A stretch of DNA of 64,000 nt, from assembly GCA_008015235.1 (NCBI GenBank), contig SSFF01000014.1, forward strand, positions 1 to 64,000, read 5' to 3'. The stretch comes from Rhodoferax sp. (GTDB lineage: Bacteria; Pseudomonadota; Gammaproteobacteria; Burkholderiales; Burkholderiaceae_C). Positions within the stretch are counted from its first letter, which is position 1. Each line of letters begins with the position of its first letter. The position numbers were made by a program, and so were the translations under genes. The notes beneath the pieces are model-generated. The model was not told where the DNA came from, did not search any database, and was given only the letters and a program-made list of their open reading frames with translations. Below, in pieces: positions 36,995-47,600 of the stretch.

Positions 36995-37408
36995 ATGGCA
37001 GGTTTGCAGCCTGGCGGTGTGGTTCCGCAGGAGATGGTGGTGCATTCCACCTCCAAAGTGCTCGAGGTGGTGTTTTCTGACGGCGCAAGATTTGGGCTGC
37101 CCTTTGAATTCCTGCGGGTCTATTCACCTTCAGCCGAGGTTCAGGGGCATGGGCCGGGGCAGGAAGTCCTGCAAACAGGCAAGCGACATGTTGATGTGGT
37201 AGCACTCGAACCGGTGGGGCACTATGGTGTGCAGCCGACTTTTTCCGATGGCCATGACACGGGCATCTACACTTGGGACTATCTGTACCAACTGGGTGAG
37301 CACCAGGCCCAGATGTGGCAGGACTATTTGGATAGACTCGAGCGCGCGCAGCTGACGCGCGATACGCCCATGCCGGTCAAAACCGGAAGCAGTTGCTCCA
37401 GTCGGTAA
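36995..37408 (+). CDS. DUF971-family protein
   Basis: A 137-residue cytoplasmic protein with the DUF971 (gamma-butyrobetaine-hydroxylase N-terminal-like) core: LEVVFSDGARFGLPFEFLRV and VGHYGVQPTFSDGHDTGIYT, then WDYLYQL. In other proteins this domain binds zinc or helps Fe-S handling; the stand-alone role is unknown. It sits just before ubiE, as in many Burkholderiales, suggesting a link to ubiquinone synthesis. The stop is immediately followed by a short repeat. Confidence 0.9.
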   Translation: MAGLQPGGVVPQEMVVHSTSKVLEVVFSDGARFGLPFEFLRVYSPSAEVQGHGPGQEVLQTGKRHVDVVALEPVGHYGVQPTFSDGHDTGIYTWDYLYQLGEHQAQMWQDYLDRLERAQLTRDTPMPVKTGSSCSSR

Positions 37409-37460
37409 TTGCTCTTGTTTTTATAGCTGACTGCGCAATGTTTTCGCGGGCTAAAGCCCA
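37409..37460. repeat. Short interspersed repeat, copy 4 (DUF971-ubiE)
   Basis: TTGCTCTTG, TTATAGCTGACTGCGCAATG and TTCGCGGGCTAAAGCCCA follow directly after the TAA stop of the DUF971 gene. The terminal GGGCTAAAGCCC is a small palindrome. Confidence 0.7.
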
Positions 37461-37478
37461 ATTTAGTGGATAATTTGA

Positions 37479-38210
37479 ATGACATCGACACATTTTGGAT
37501 TCAAGACGGTGGACGAGGCCGACAAGGCACGCCAGGTGCGTGGCGTGTTCGACTCGGTGGCGCCCAAGTACGACATCATGAACGACCTGATGTCCATGGG
37601 CCTGCACCGCGCCTGGAAGGCCTACACCGTCATGGTGGCCAACCTGCAGGAGGGCGATAAGGCCTTGGACATCGCCGGGGGCACCGGTGACCTGGCCATG
37701 GCCTTTGCCAAGAAGGTCGGCAAAACCGGCCAGGTGGTGCATACCGACATCAACGAGGCCATGCTGCGCACTGGCCGCAACCGCCTGATCGATGCCGGCA
37801 TCGTCTTGCCCACCGTGGTTTGCGATGCCGAAAAGCTGCCTTTTGCCGATGCCCATTTCGACTTGGTGAGCGTGGCCTTTGGCCTGCGCAACATGACCCA
37901 CAAGGATCTGGCCCTCAAGGAAATGCACCGGGTACTCAAGCCCGGTGGCAAATTGCTGGTGCTGGAGTTTTCCAAGGTGGCGCCACCGCTGGAAAAGGTC
38001 TATGACTGGTACTCCTTCAAGATATTGCCCAAGCTGGGGCAGCTGGTGGCCGGTGACGAAGGCAGCTACCGTTACCTCGCCGAGAGCATCCGCATGCATC
38101 CGGGGCAGGAAGAGCTAAAAACCCTGATGCACAAATGTGGTTTTGGACATGTGGACTTCCACAACATGACTGGCGGTGTAGTCGCATTGCATGTTGGAAT
38201 CAAGTGCTGA
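37479..38210 (+). CDS. ubiE: Ubiquinone/menaquinone methyltransferase UbiE
   Basis: A 243-residue SAM-dependent C-methyltransferase converting 2-polyprenyl-6-methoxy-benzoquinol (and demethylmenaquinol). The start [20 protein letters not shown] is family-typical; [14 protein letters not shown] binds [16 protein letters not shown] and [13 protein letters not shown] are UbiE signatures. It lies between DUF971 and the Tim44 gene, followed by ubiJ-ubiB. Confidence 0.97.
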   Translation: MTSTHFGFKTVDEADKARQVRGVFDSVAPKYDIMNDLMSMGLHRAWKAYTVMVANLQEGDKALDIAGGTGDLAMAFAKKVGKTGQVVHTDINEAMLRTGRNRLIDAGIVLPTVVCDAEKLPFADAHFDLVSVAFGLRNMTHKDLALKEMHRVLKPGGKLLVLEFSKVAPPLEKVYDWYSFKILPKLGQLVAGDEGSYRYLAESIRMHPGQEELKTLMHKCGFGHVDFHNMTGGVVALHVGIKC

Positions 38211-38267
38211 GCCTTGGTAATTACGGAACCGGGCGCATGTAAGAAGTTCTGAATCATTGGAGTAGAT

Positions 38268-39260
38268 ATGAAACTGTGGAACCTGGTTCTCGTTGGCGCA
38301 TTGGCGCTGACCGGCGTGCATGCCGAGGCCGCCAAACGCCTGGGGGGTGGTTCATCCTTTGGCAAGCAAAGCAGCAATGTGACCCAAAGGCAGGCTACGC
38401 CACCTGCAGCCCCCGCGCAGGGAGCCGGAACGACAGCGCAATCGGCCAACAAGCCTGCCGCCGCACCCAGTGCAACACCAGCAGCACAGCCCGCCAAACG
38501 CCCTTGGGGGGCCATGTTGGGAGGATTGGCCGCTGGTTTGGGTCTGGCTTGGCTGGCCAGCTCTCTGGGCTTGGGTGAAGGTTTTGGTAATCTGATGCTG
38601 ATTTTGTTGCTGGCGGGTCTTGCCGTGATGGCCTTCGGCTGGATGATGCGTCGCAAAGCGGCTATTGGCACTGCACCTGGCGGGTATGCCATGCAAGGCG
38701 CTGGAAATGTGCCGTTTTCCGCTTCTGAATCCTACAACCCGAAAAATGTCGGCAATGATGCTTCGGCACGTCCTTGGGAGCGCAATACTGCGTCTTTTGA
38801 CGCCTCCGCAGCAAAAGGTTCGTCGGGCGGATCGATGATCGGATCGGCCTTGATGGGCGCGCAGACCTGGGGTATTCCGGCTGGCTTTGACACCGATGGC
38901 TTCCTGCGTGCTGCCAAAACCAATTTCATCAATTTGCAGGCAGCCTGGGACAAGTCGGATATTGCCACGCTGCGCTCCATGATGACCGACGACATGGTGA
39001 CCGAGATCAAGAGTCAGCTCGCCGAACGAGAAAAGCAGACCGGCTCTGCAGCGGTGAATCTGACCGAGGTGGTCATGCTGGAAGCCCATTTGCTGGGCAT
39101 TGAAGAGTTGGAACAGGAATACCTTGCCAGCGTGGAGTTCTCGGGCATGATCCGGGAGGAGCCTGGAACCGGACCCAACCCATTCCGCGAGGTCTGGAAC
39201 ATGAGCAAACCGAAAGCAGGTGGCGGTTGGCTGGTTGCCGGGGTGCAGGCTTTGCAATAA
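38268..39260 (+). CDS. Tim44-like domain protein, membrane-anchored
   Basis: A 330-residue protein. It has a signal peptide ([16 protein letters not shown]) and a low-complexity Ala/Pro/Gln linker (40-80), then two hydrophobic segments (about 82-125) and a Tim44-like domain (about 195-330) with [20 protein letters not shown] and WLVAGVQAL. The bacterial homologues, sometimes called TimA, are thought to bind membranes or lipids; the function is unsettled. It is located among ubiquinone genes. Confidence 0.9.
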   Translation: MKLWNLVLVGALALTGVHAEAAKRLGGGSSFGKQSSNVTQRQATPPAAPAQGAGTTAQSANKPAAAPSATPAAQPAKRPWGAMLGGLAAGLGLAWLASSLGLGEGFGNLMLILLLAGLAVMAFGWMMRRKAAIGTAPGGYAMQGAGNVPFSASESYNPKNVGNDASARPWERNTASFDASAAKGSSGGSMIGSALMGAQTWGIPAGFDTDGFLRAAKTNFINLQAAWDKSDIATLRSMMTDDMVTEIKSQLAEREKQTGSAAVNLTEVVMLEAHLLGIEELEQEYLASVEFSGMIREEPGTGPNPFREVWNMSKPKAGGGWLVAGVQALQ

Positions 39261-39298
39261 GCCCGGTCATGGCAGTCCAAAGGACATAATAGGGGGCT

Positions 39299-39838
39299 AT
39301 GGCAACACAGTCCCCTTTTTCTTTTCTGGAGGGTTTCCTTCAGAACCTCAACCTCCCGTTGACCCCGCCTGTTTGGATGGTTCAGGAAGCCCACCGGCGC
39401 GTGGTTCTGCTGCTCAACCATGTGTTGATGCAAGAGCCGGCAGCTACAGAGCGGCTGGCTCGCCAAAAGGGGCAGGTGGTGCTGGTGTGCTGGCGCAACT
39501 TCACCTTCAAGGTGGCAGTCACGCCAGCAGGTCTGCTCGATCTGGCGGATGGCGCCGCCGTGGCCCATTTGACCCTGACCCTGACCCAGGACTCTCCCTT
39601 CGAGGTGGCGCAGTCGCTGATGCAAGGCGACAAGCCTGCCATCCGCATCGAAGGGGATGTGCAGCTGGCGGCCGAGATCAACTGGCTGGTGGACCACCTG
39701 CGCTGGGACCTGGAAGAAGACCTGGCCCGCATGGTGGGCGATGCCCCAGCGCACACGCTGGTCCAGACCGCACGCGCCATGGCCCAGGCTTTGGCCCAGT
39801 TTGTGGGCAAGACCCCCAAGCCGGGAGCGACTGCATGA
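39299..39838 (+). CDS. ubiJ: Ubiquinone biosynthesis accessory factor UbiJ (SCP2 domain)
   Basis: A 179-residue protein with an SCP2 sterol-carrier domain, binding the lipid part of ubiquinone intermediates in the soluble Ubi complex. [20 protein letters not shown] is typical of UbiJ, and the C-terminal helix assists UbiK binding. It is followed by ubiB with an ATGA overlap, the usual ubiE-ubiJ-ubiB order with one extra gene (Tim44-like). Confidence 0.92.
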   Translation: MATQSPFSFLEGFLQNLNLPLTPPVWMVQEAHRRVVLLLNHVLMQEPAATERLARQKGQVVLVCWRNFTFKVAVTPAGLLDLADGAAVAHLTLTLTQDSPFEVAQSLMQGDKPAIRIEGDVQLAAEINWLVDHLRWDLEEDLARMVGDAPAHTLVQTARAMAQALAQFVGKTPKPGATA

Positions 39839-41403
39839 GTCGTCTGCTGCGCGCGGCGTTCATCCTGTGGGTGCTCTGGCGTCGGGGGTTGGATCAGTTG
39901 GTATTGACCGGGTTTGACCACCCGGTGCTGAATGCTGTGGCGCGCGTACTGCGTTTGGGGCGCAAGCTGGACACGCCGCGCGGACAGCGCCTGCGCCAGG
40001 CCCTGGAGGACTTGGGCCCCATTTTTGTGAAGCTCGGCCAGGTGCTGTCGACACGACGCGACTTGTTGCCGGTAGACATTGCCGACGAACTGGCCTTGCT
40101 GCAGGACCGGGTTCCGCCGTTCAGTGCCGACATTGCCATCGCCACCATCGAGCGCAATCTGCGCCGTCCGCTGGACGATGTATTTGCCTCGTTCGAACGC
40201 GAACCCGTCGCCAGCGCGTCGATTGCCCAGGTGCATTTCGCCGTCCTGAAGGACTGGAAAGGTGCGCCCAAGGAAGTCGCGGTCAAGGTGCTGCGCCCTG
40301 GCATGACCGACGCCATTCGCAAGGACCTGCGCCTCATGCACATGATGGCCAACTGGCTGGAAGCGTTTTCGGAAGACGGTCGCCGCCTCAAGCCCAAGGA
40401 GGTGGTGGCCGAGTTCGACATGTACCTGCATGACGAGCTGGACCTGGTGCGTGAAGCTGCCAGTGCCGCCCAGCTGCGGCGCAACATGGAGGGCTTGGAC
40501 CTGGTGCTGGTGCCGGAAATGTACTGGGACTACAGTTCGACCGAAGTGCTGGTCATGGAGCGCATGCACGGCGTGCCGATCAGCCAGGTAGATAAATTGC
40601 GTGCCGCCGGGGTCGACATCCCGAAGCTGGCGCGCGATGGCGTCACCATTTTCTTTACCCAGGTGTTCCGTGACGGCTTTTTTCATGCCGACATGCACCC
40701 GGGCAACATCCAAGTCAGCCTTGCGCCCGAAACTTTTGGCCGTTACATCTCGCTCGATTTCGGCATCGTCGGTTCCCTGACCGAGGTCGACAAGGAATAC
40801 CTCGCACAGAATTTCGCAGCGTTTTTCCGGCGCGACTACAAGCGCGTGGCCGAGTTGCATATCGAGTCCGGCTGGGTTCCGGCTACCACCAAGGTCAATG
40901 AGCTCGAAGGTGCGGTGCGCGCCGTGTGCGAACCTTATTTCGACCGCCCGCTCAAGGAAATCTCGCTGGGCATGGTGCTGCTGCGCCTGTTCCAGGCCTC
41001 GCGCCGCTTCAATGTCGAAATCCAGCCGCAGCTGGTGTTGCTGCAGAAAACCCTGCTCAATATCGAGGGCCTGGGCCGTGAACTCGACCCCAACCTGGAC
41101 CTCTGGGCCACGGCCAAGCCTTTCCTGGAGAACTGGATGATGGAGCAGGTCGGGCCGCAAAAGCTCATGGACCAGCTCAAATTCCACGCCCCGCGCTATG
41201 CCAAGCTGGTGCCGGAGCTGCCTTTGCTGCTGCACAGCTACCTGCAACAAGCGCCCACACAAAGCACCACCCAGCTGCAGCTGGAAATCCTGGCCGAACA
41301 GCGCCGTACCAACCGGCTGCTGCAGATCCTGCTTTCCGTGGGGTTGGGCTTTGTGGCCGGGCTGGTGGTCATGCAGATTGTGGTTCGCTTTCGGCTGTTC
41401 TGA
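39835..41403 (+). CDS. ubiB: UbiB, ABC1/ADCK-family ATPase for ubiquinone synthesis
   Basis: A 522-residue atypical kinase-like protein. The KxGQ motif is in [13 protein letters not shown] near 65, the A-rich loop in [10 protein letters not shown], and [11 protein letters not shown] and LDFGIVGSL correspond to catalytic and Mg sites. Two C-terminal helices (about 495-520, [19 protein letters not shown]) anchor it in the inner membrane. It supports extraction and delivery of quinone precursors. ATG 39835 overlaps the ubiJ stop. Confidence 0.96.
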   Translation: MSRLLRAAFILWVLWRRGLDQLVLTGFDHPVLNAVARVLRLGRKLDTPRGQRLRQALEDLGPIFVKLGQVLSTRRDLLPVDIADELALLQDRVPPFSADIAIATIERNLRRPLDDVFASFEREPVASASIAQVHFAVLKDWKGAPKEVAVKVLRPGMTDAIRKDLRLMHMMANWLEAFSEDGRRLKPKEVVAEFDMYLHDELDLVREAASAAQLRRNMEGLDLVLVPEMYWDYSSTEVLVMERMHGVPISQVDKLRAAGVDIPKLARDGVTIFFTQVFRDGFFHADMHPGNIQVSLAPETFGRYISLDFGIVGSLTEVDKEYLAQNFAAFFRRDYKRVAELHIESGWVPATTKVNELEGAVRAVCEPYFDRPLKEISLGMVLLRLFQASRRFNVEIQPQLVLLQKTLLNIEGLGRELDPNLDLWATAKPFLENWMMEQVGPQKLMDQLKFHAPRYAKLVPELPLLLHSYLQQAPTQSTTQLQLEILAEQRRTNRLLQILLSVGLGFVAGLVVMQIVVRFRLF

Positions 41404-41455
41404 GCAGCCAATCTATAATTCAAGGTTTTGCTGATTCTGAAGCGAGTCTTGATTT

Positions 41456-41725
41456 ATGCCCATCTACGCCTACAAATGTGAAGCCTGCGGGTTTGCCAAA
41501 GACGTATTGCAGAAAATGTCGGATGCGCCTTTGCAGGAATGCCCTTCGTGCGGCAAGAGCACTTTTTCCAAACAACTGACAGCGGCAGGCTTTCAGCTCA
41601 AGGGTTCGGGCTGGTATGCCACGGACTTCAAGGGCGGCGGTTCCTCCTGCGCTGCGCCTGCTTCGGCTGACACGGCTGCGGCACCCAGTGCCTGTGCCGG
41701 TTGTCCGGCAGCTGTCGACGTCTGA
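41456..41725 (+). CDS. FmdB-family zinc-ribbon protein
   Basis: An 89-residue protein with the FmdB zinc ribbon: MPIYAYKCEACGFAKDVLQK and QECPSCGKSTFSKQ give the CxxC...CxxC site. The end contains an Ala-rich linker and a CAGCP motif. FmdB-type proteins are proposed transcriptional or assembly regulators; the role is unknown. TATAAT at 41414-41419 may be the -10 box of its promoter. Followed by the DUF502 gene and aspS. Confidence 0.93.
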   Translation: MPIYAYKCEACGFAKDVLQKMSDAPLQECPSCGKSTFSKQLTAAGFQLKGSGWYATDFKGGGSSCAAPASADTAAAPSACAGCPAAVDV

Positions 41726-41751
41726 TCTACTTTCCAACTATTGGATCCTTT

Positions 41752-42423
41752 GTGGCCATTCGTAAATACCTGATTACCGGCTTGATGGTGTGGTTGCCTC
41801 TGGCGATCACTTTGTGGGTATTGCTGTGGCTCATCGGCCTGCTGGACGGCATATTCGGTGCTTTCCTGTCGGGTGTTCTGGCGATCACCCCGGCAAGCTT
41901 GGCGCCGATGATCGAGCAACTTCGCCACATCCCCGGTCTGGGCGTCATTCTGGTGGCATCGGTGCTGTTGTTGACGGGTGGCCTGGTCTCCAACGTGGCC
42001 GGGCGCTGGTGGGTCAAGCAATGGGACAAATTGTTCACCAACATTCCCATCGTCAAATCCATCTACAACAGTGTCAAGAAGGTTTCCGACACCCTGTTCT
42101 CCAGCAATGGCAATGCCTTCCGTACCGCCATGTTGATCCAGTACCCGCGTGCCGGTGTCTGGACCATTGCCTTCCAGACCGGTACGCCCGGCGGTGAAGT
42201 CCAGGAACGGCTGGGGGGCGACATGGTCAGCGTGTATGTGCCCACCACACCGAACCCTACCAGCGGTTTTTTCCTGATGCTGCCGCGCGCCGATGTCATC
42301 GAACTGGACATGAGTGTGGACCAGGCCTTGACCTACGTTATTTCGATGGGGGCTGTGGCTCCCGGTGCCACCCCGGTGGGGGCACCTGCGCCCTTGCCCC
42401 CGGTTTTTTCCTCTCATTCTTAA
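41752..42423 (+). CDS. DUF502-family membrane protein
   Basis: A 223-residue inner-membrane protein. Two transmembrane helices (about 8-32 and 60-85) flank conserved PLAITLWVLLWLIGLLDGIF, then a cytoplasmic domain with NIPIVKSIYNSVKKVSDTLF. GTG 41752 is the likely start; the frame opens further up without a ribosome site. In this group it regularly lies between FmdB and aspS; the function is not known. Confidence 0.9.
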   Translation: MAIRKYLITGLMVWLPLAITLWVLLWLIGLLDGIFGAFLSGVLAITPASLAPMIEQLRHIPGLGVILVASVLLLTGGLVSNVAGRWWVKQWDKLFTNIPIVKSIYNSVKKVSDTLFSSNGNAFRTAMLIQYPRAGVWTIAFQTGTPGGEVQERLGGDMVSVYVPTTPNPTSGFFLMLPRADVIELDMSVDQALTYVISMGAVAPGATPVGAPAPLPPVFSSHS

Positions 42424-42456
42424 CCCGGTGCTGCTGTTGCACCCTGAAAGCTAGCC

Positions 42457-44271
42457 ATGGCCATGCGTTCTCACTACTGCGGTCTTGTGACCGAAGCCCT
42501 GTTGGGCCAAACCGTAACCCTCGCCGGATGGGTCAACCGTCGCCGTGACCACGGTGGCGTGATCTTCGTCGACCTGCGCGATCGCGAAGGCTATGTGCAG
42601 GTGGTGTGCGACCCCGATCGCCCCGAGATGTTCCAGGTCGCAGAAGACCTTCGCAACGAGTTCTGCGTGCAGGTCAAAGGCGTGGTGCGTGCACGCCCCG
42701 AAGGCACGACCAATGACAAGCTGAAAAGCGGCCAGATCGAAGTGCTGTGCCATGAACTCAAGGTGCTCAATCCCTCGGTTACGCCTCCGTTCCAACTGGA
42801 CGAGGACAACCTGTCCGAGACCACCCGCCTGACACACCGCGTGCTGGACCTGCGCCGCCCCTACATGCAGAACAACCTGATGCTGCGCTACCGCGTGGCC
42901 ATGGAGGTGCGCAAGTTCCTCGACGCCAACGGCTTCATCGACATCGAAACGCCCATGCTCACCAAGAGCACGCCCGAAGGCGCGCGCGATTACCTGGTGC
43001 CCAGCCGCGTGCACGACGGCCAGTTCTTCGCGTTGCCCCAGTCGCCGCAGTTGTTCAAGCAGTTGCTCATGGTGGCCGGCTTTGACCGCTACTACCAGAT
43101 CACCAAGTGTTTCCGTGACGAAGACTTGCGCGCCGACCGCCAGCCCGAATTCACGCAGATCGATATCGAGACCTCGTTCCTCACCGAAGAGGACATCCGC
43201 GCCATGTTCCAGGGCATGATCAAGACCGTGTTCCAGAACACCATTGGCGTGGACCTGGGCGAATTCCCGGTCATGACCTACCAGGACGCCATGCACCTGT
43301 ACGGCTCCGACAAGCCCGACCTGCGCGTGAACCTGCAGTTCGCCGAACTCACTGATGTGATGAAGGACGTGGACTTCAAGGTGTTCTCGGGTGCCGCCAA
43401 CATGAAGGGCGGCCGTGTGGTGGCCCTGCGCGTGCCGGGTGGTTCGGTCGAAGGCGGCGGCATCAGCCGTGGCGAAATTGACGCCTACACCGAGTTCGTC
43501 AAGATCTACGGCGCCAAGGGGCTGGCCTACATCCGCGTCAACGAGTTGGCCAAGGGCCGTGACGGCCTGCAAAGCCCCATCGTCAAGAACATCCACGACG
43601 TGGCCCTGCAGGCGGTGCTGGAGCGCACCGGTGCCCAAGACGGCGACCTGATCTTCTTCGGTGCCGACAAGGAAAAGATCGTCAACGATGCCATCGGCGC
43701 CCTGCGCCTCAAGGTGGGCCACAGCGAGTTCGGCAAGAAGAACGGCCTGTTCACGGCCGGCTGGCGCCCGATGTGGGTGGTGGACTTTCCGATGTTCGAG
43801 TACGACGAGGAAAGCCAGCGCTACACCGCCGTGCACCACCCGTTCACGGCGCCCAAGGAAGGTCACGAGGACTGGATGGTGACGGCGCCCGAGAAGTGCA
43901 TCTCCCAAGGCTACGACATGGTGCTGAACGGCTGGGAAATGGGTGGCGGCTCGGTCCGTATCCACCGCGCCGACGTGCAGAGCAAGGTGTTCGACGCGCT
44001 CAAGATCGGCCCCGAGGAAGCGCAGCTCAAGTTCGGTTTCCTGCTCGATGCCCTGCAATACGGCGCCCCCCCGCACGGAGGCCTGGCCTTCGGTCTGGAC
44101 CGCATCGTCACGCTGATGACCGGTGCTGAATCCATCCGCGACGTGATCGCCTTCCCCAAGACGCAGCGTGCCCAGTGTTTGCTGACGGCTGCTCCATCGC
44201 CCGTGGATGAGAAGCAACTGCGCGAACTGCACATCCGCCTGCGCAATCCGGATGCTGCCAAAGCGGTCTAA
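42457..44271 (+). CDS. aspS: Aspartyl-tRNA synthetase
   Basis: A 604-residue class II synthetase of bacterial type. The N-terminal OB anticodon-binding fold (1-110) has [20 protein letters not shown]; motif 2 is [18 protein letters not shown]; a GAD insertion spans about 285-420; motif 3 is [14 protein letters not shown]. Many betaproteobacteria use a non-discriminating form with GatCAB for tRNA(Asn); that cannot be decided here. It ends before a strong terminator. Confidence 0.97.
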   Translation: MAMRSHYCGLVTEALLGQTVTLAGWVNRRRDHGGVIFVDLRDREGYVQVVCDPDRPEMFQVAEDLRNEFCVQVKGVVRARPEGTTNDKLKSGQIEVLCHELKVLNPSVTPPFQLDEDNLSETTRLTHRVLDLRRPYMQNNLMLRYRVAMEVRKFLDANGFIDIETPMLTKSTPEGARDYLVPSRVHDGQFFALPQSPQLFKQLLMVAGFDRYYQITKCFRDEDLRADRQPEFTQIDIETSFLTEEDIRAMFQGMIKTVFQNTIGVDLGEFPVMTYQDAMHLYGSDKPDLRVNLQFAELTDVMKDVDFKVFSGAANMKGGRVVALRVPGGSVEGGGISRGEIDAYTEFVKIYGAKGLAYIRVNELAKGRDGLQSPIVKNIHDVALQAVLERTGAQDGDLIFFGADKEKIVNDAIGALRLKVGHSEFGKKNGLFTAGWRPMWVVDFPMFEYDEESQRYTAVHHPFTAPKEGHEDWMVTAPEKCISQGYDMVLNGWEMGGGSVRIHRADVQSKVFDALKIGPEEAQLKFGFLLDALQYGAPPHGGLAFGLDRIVTLMTGAESIRDVIAFPKTQRAQCLLTAAPSPVDEKQLRELHIRLRNPDAAKAV

Positions 44272-44304
44272 GTGACTTGCCACCAGTGAGGCTGGTGCAC
44301 AATG

Positions 44305-44330
44305 AAAGGACGCCTTGGGCGTCCTTTTTT
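44305..44330 (+). terminator. Terminator of aspS
   Basis: Stem AAAGGACGCC / GGCGTCCTTT, 3-base loop, T run to 44330. It lies only 8 bp before the nudB ATG. Confidence 0.85.
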
Positions 44331-44338
44331 GTTGTTGC

Positions 44339-44836
44339 ATGGCACTACCCCGCTACAAAATTCCCCAATCGGTGCTGGTGGTCATCTACACGCCAGCGCT
44401 GGAGGTGCTGTTGCTGTGCCGGGTGCAGGATGTCCCCGAGGGTGGGCCATTCTGGCAATCGGTGACCGGCTCCAAGGACTTTCCCTCCGAGTCCTGGGCC
44501 GAAACTGCGCGCCGAGAAGTCTGGGAGGAGACCGGCATTCGCGCAGACACCGAGGCTGCGGTTCTGGAAGATTGGGAGTTAGAGAATGTCTATGCCATCT
44601 ATCCGCAGTGGCAGCACCGCTACGCTCCCGGCGTGTGGCGCAATGCGGAGCGTGTCTTTGGGCTGTGTGTAGCGAGCCCGCCTGCGGTACGGCTTTCGCC
44701 CCAGGAGCACAGTGCGTATTGCTGGCTGCCCTGGCGCGAGGCTGCGCTGCGGTGTTACTCGGCCTCCAATGCCGAGGCGATACTGCAATTGCCACAGCGG
44801 GCGGGGGCACAGCCTGAAACAAGGAGATCGGTATGA
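44339..44836 (+). CDS. nudB: Dihydroneopterin triphosphate pyrophosphohydrolase
   Basis: A 165-residue Nudix enzyme removing pyrophosphate from dihydroneopterin triphosphate in folate synthesis. It opens YKIPQSVLVVIYTP; the Nudix core is ETARREVWEETGI and GSKDFPSESW is the expected loop. It is functionally linked with folE 2.5 kb downstream, which makes its substrate. ATG 44339 suits the family. It is coupled to the following EEP gene by ATGA. Confidence 0.93.
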   Translation: MALPRYKIPQSVLVVIYTPALEVLLLCRVQDVPEGGPFWQSVTGSKDFPSESWAETARREVWEETGIRADTEAAVLEDWELENVYAIYPQWQHRYAPGVWRNAERVFGLCVASPPAVRLSPQEHSAYCWLPWREAALRCYSASNAEAILQLPQRAGAQPETRRSV

Positions 44837-45570
44837 CGGTGATCCGCGTTGCCACCTACAACATCCACAAGGGAGTGCAGGGTTTTGGACCGTTGAAACG
44901 CTTGGAAATACACAACCTGGGCCATGCCATCGAACAGTTGGATGCCGACCTGGTGTGCTTGCAGGAGGTGCGCCACAACAACCGGCGCGAGGCCCGTCGT
45001 TTTACCCATTGGCCGCACCAGCCGCAGGCCGATTTCCTGGCGCCGGAAGGCTACGAAGCGGTTTACCGCACCAATGCTGTCACGCGCCACGGCGAGCATG
45101 GCAATGCCTTGCTGAGCCGCTGGCCTGTGGTGGCACACCAGCACGAAGACATGTCGGACCACCGCTTCGAGCAACGCGGTCTGCTGCATGTCAAAACCCG
45201 GGTGCACGGGTGCAACGTGCACGTACTGGTGTTGCACCTGGGCTTGGTGCGTTCGAGCCGGATACGGCAATTGCAGCAAATGGAGGGCTTCATCGCCCGA
45301 GAAGTTCCCCCGGACGAAGCGTTGGTCGTGGCGGGCGATTTCAATGAATGGGGGGACTGGGTGGCGCGCAGCTTGCAGCAGGCCGGGCTGCGCTGCTTTG
45401 GGCCGACACAGGCACCCACGTTTCCTGCCCGTTTGCCGCTGTTGCAGCTCGACCACGTCTACGCCCGGGGCATGGAGCCCTTGGGGCAATGGGTGCCGCG
45501 CGGCCCGGTCTGGGCGCGCATGTCGGACCACCTGCCACTGGTGGCCGAATTCCGTTTGCAAGCGGGGTGA
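44833..45570 (+). CDS. Endonuclease/exonuclease/phosphatase-family protein
   Basis: A 245-residue EEP-fold hydrolase. Metal and catalytic residues appear in TYNIHKGVQG, VCLQEVRHN, VVAGDFNEWGDW, LQLDHVYARG and RMSDHLPLVAEF. Such proteins next to cardiolipin synthase are common in Burkholderiales; the substrate (lipid or nucleic acid) is not known. Overlaps nudB by 4 bp and is followed immediately by clsB. Confidence 0.9.
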   Translation: MTVIRVATYNIHKGVQGFGPLKRLEIHNLGHAIEQLDADLVCLQEVRHNNRREARRFTHWPHQPQADFLAPEGYEAVYRTNAVTRHGEHGNALLSRWPVVAHQHEDMSDHRFEQRGLLHVKTRVHGCNVHVLVLHLGLVRSSRIRQLQQMEGFIAREVPPDEALVVAGDFNEWGDWVARSLQQAGLRCFGPTQAPTFPARLPLLQLDHVYARGMEPLGQWVPRGPVWARMSDHLPLVAEFRLQAG

Positions 45571-45571
45571 C

Positions 45572-46792
45572 ATGGCGGCTTTGGGTATCGCAGAGCACCG
45601 CATCCGTCTGTTGCAAGGCGGTGCCGAATATTTCACGGCCTTGACCGCTGCCATCGAGGGCAGTTACCGCGAAGTGCACTTGGAAACCTACATCTTTCAC
45701 GCCGAAGGGGCGGTGGTGGCGGTGGCCGAGGCGCTGGTGCGTGCCGCCCAGCGCGGGGTCGATGTGCGCATCACCATGGATGGCGCCGGTACGCCCCCCT
45801 TGCCAGCGCACTGGGTGGCGCAGTTTGCAGCGGCGGGGGTGCAGTGGCACCGTTTCTTGCCACTGCAAGGCCTGGGCGTGGTGGTGCCGGGGCGCTGGCG
45901 GCGTTTGCACCGCAAGCTCTGTGTGGTCGATGGGCGGCTGCTATTTTGCGGTGGCATCAATCTGCTGGACGATTTTCTCGATCCCAACCACGGCCCGCAG
46001 ACCGTGGCGCGCCTGGACTATGCCGTGTGCGTGTCGGGCCCGTTGGTGGCCGTGGCGCAGCGCATGATGGTGCGCTTCTGGTCGCGTCTGCATGCGAGCT
46101 ACCAGTTAGAGAACCGGCAGTTCCGGGCCGCTGGGAGCACGTTGTTGGGGCAGATGGGGGGGCGCATGCCCACCCACATCGACGTTTCGCCCTGGGGCGG
46201 TGATGGGGTGCTGGACGGGGTCCAGGCCCGGTTGGTGCTGCGCGACAACGTGCGCAACCGTGCGCGCATCGAGCAGGCCTACCGCAAAGCCATTGCCCTG
46301 GCGCGCAGTGAAATACTGATTGCCAGTGCCTACTTCCTTCCCGGGCGGCGCCTGCGAACGGCACTGGTGCAAGCGGCACGCCGGGGGGTGCGGGTGCAAT
46401 TGGTGCTGCAGGGGCGCTACGAGTATTTTTTGCAATACCACGCCGCGCGGGCCGTGTACGCCGAGCTGCTCGCTGCCGGCATCGAAATCTGGGAATACCA
46501 GGCTGGCTTCCTGCACGCCAAGGTGGCGGTGATCGACGTCCGCTGGAGCACCGTGGGTTCGTCCAATCTGGACCCGTTGAGCCTGTTGTTGGCGCGTGAA
46601 GCCAATGTGGTGGTCGAGGATGCACGCTTTGCCCAGGTCTTGCGCCAGCGCTTGCTGGACAGTGTGGCCCGGCAGGTTCAGCAGGTCAGTGCGAAAAGCT
46701 TTGCCCGCAGACCCTGGCGTGGCCGCCTGCTGGATAGCCTGGCCTATGCGCTGGTGCGCATTTCGCTCGCTTTGCTCGGGCGTCGCTATTAA
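45572..46792 (+). CDS. clsB: Cardiolipin synthase ClsB
   Basis: A 406-residue phospholipase D-family enzyme condensing phospholipids to cardiolipin. Two HKD motifs are complete: HRKLCVVDGRLLFCGGINL near 112 and HAKVAVIDVRWSTVGSSNLD near 315. There are no N-terminal membrane helices, which distinguishes ClsB from ClsA. It starts one base after the EEP gene stop, so nudB-EEP-clsB form one operon. The last codons (CGTCGCTATTAA) lie in a short repeat. Confidence 0.93.
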   Translation: MAALGIAEHRIRLLQGGAEYFTALTAAIEGSYREVHLETYIFHAEGAVVAVAEALVRAAQRGVDVRITMDGAGTPPLPAHWVAQFAAAGVQWHRFLPLQGLGVVVPGRWRRLHRKLCVVDGRLLFCGGINLLDDFLDPNHGPQTVARLDYAVCVSGPLVAVAQRMMVRFWSRLHASYQLENRQFRAAGSTLLGQMGGRMPTHIDVSPWGGDGVLDGVQARLVLRDNVRNRARIEQAYRKAIALARSEILIASAYFLPGRRLRTALVQAARRGVRVQLVLQGRYEYFLQYHAARAVYAELLAAGIEIWEYQAGFLHAKVAVIDVRWSTVGSSNLDPLSLLLAREANVVVEDARFAQVLRQRLLDSVARQVQQVSAKSFARRPWRGRLLDSLAYALVRISLALLGRRY

Positions 46793-46833
46793 ATTGGTAG
46801 CTGCTTTCGCAGTGTTTATGCGGGCTCCATGCC
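46785..46833. repeat. Short interspersed repeat, copy 5 (clsB 3' end)
   Basis: GCTATTAAATTGGTAGCTGC, TTTCGCAGTGTTTATG and CGGGCTCCATGCC. The clsB stop codon TAA is inside the copy. Confidence 0.65.
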
Positions 46834-46871
46834 AATAACCATGTTAATCAAAGGCTGGTAACATCCCAGCC

Positions 46872-47597
46872 ATGTTAATGCAGACCCAAAATACCATGAT
46901 GGCATCCGACGCAGACGAAGGCATCCCGGTCTCTGTGAAGATCCGCGAGCGTGTGCTGGCGGCCCGCAAGCGCTTCAACGCCAACGACAACATTGCCCAG
47001 TTCATTCAACCGGGCGAGCTGGAAAAGCTGCTGGACGAAGTCGAGGAAAAAATGAAAGGCGTGCTGTCCAGCCTGGTCATTGACACCGAAAACGACCACA
47101 ACACCGACGACACCGCCCGGCGCGTGGCCAAGATGTACGTCAACGAGGTGTTTCGTGGGCGCTATGTGCCTGGGCCCAGCATTACCGAGTTTCCCAACGT
47201 CGGCCATCTCAACGAGCTGATGATCGTCGGCCCCATTACCGTGCGCAGCGCCTGCAGCCACCATTTCTGCCCGGTCATCGGCAAGATCTGGATCGGCGTC
47301 ATGCCCAACGAGCACACTAACGTCATTGGCCTGTCCAAGTACGCGCGTTTGGCCGAGTGGATCATGGGCCGTCCCCAGATCCAAGAGGAGGCCGTGGTAC
47401 AGCTGGCCGACCTGATCCAGGAAAAGACCCAGCCCGATGGCTTGGCCATCGTCATGGAAGCCAGCCACTACTGCATGGCCTGGCGCGGCGTGAAGGACAT
47501 GGACAGCAAGATGATCAACTCGGTCATGCGCGGCGTGTTCCTGAAGGATTCCACGCTGCGGCGCGAATTTTTGTCCCTGATTCCGCGAAAGGATTGA
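46872..47597 (+). CDS. folE: GTP cyclohydrolase I (FolE type)
   Basis: A 241-residue enzyme producing dihydroneopterin triphosphate from GTP. Zinc ligands are C and H in RSACSHHFCPVIG and C in ASHYCMAWRG; GVMPNEHTNVIGLSKYARLA is a conserved block. ATG 46872 and 46878 are both possible. The next gene, a BLUF sensor, starts three bases after its stop, so the two are very likely co-translated. Confidence 0.96.
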   Translation: MLMQTQNTMMASDADEGIPVSVKIRERVLAARKRFNANDNIAQFIQPGELEKLLDEVEEKMKGVLSSLVIDTENDHNTDDTARRVAKMYVNEVFRGRYVPGPSITEFPNVGHLNELMIVGPITVRSACSHHFCPVIGKIWIGVMPNEHTNVIGLSKYARLAEWIMGRPQIQEEAVVQLADLIQEKTQPDGLAIVMEASHYCMAWRGVKDMDSKMINSVMRGVFLKDSTLRREFLSLIPRKD

Positions 47598-47600
47598 GCC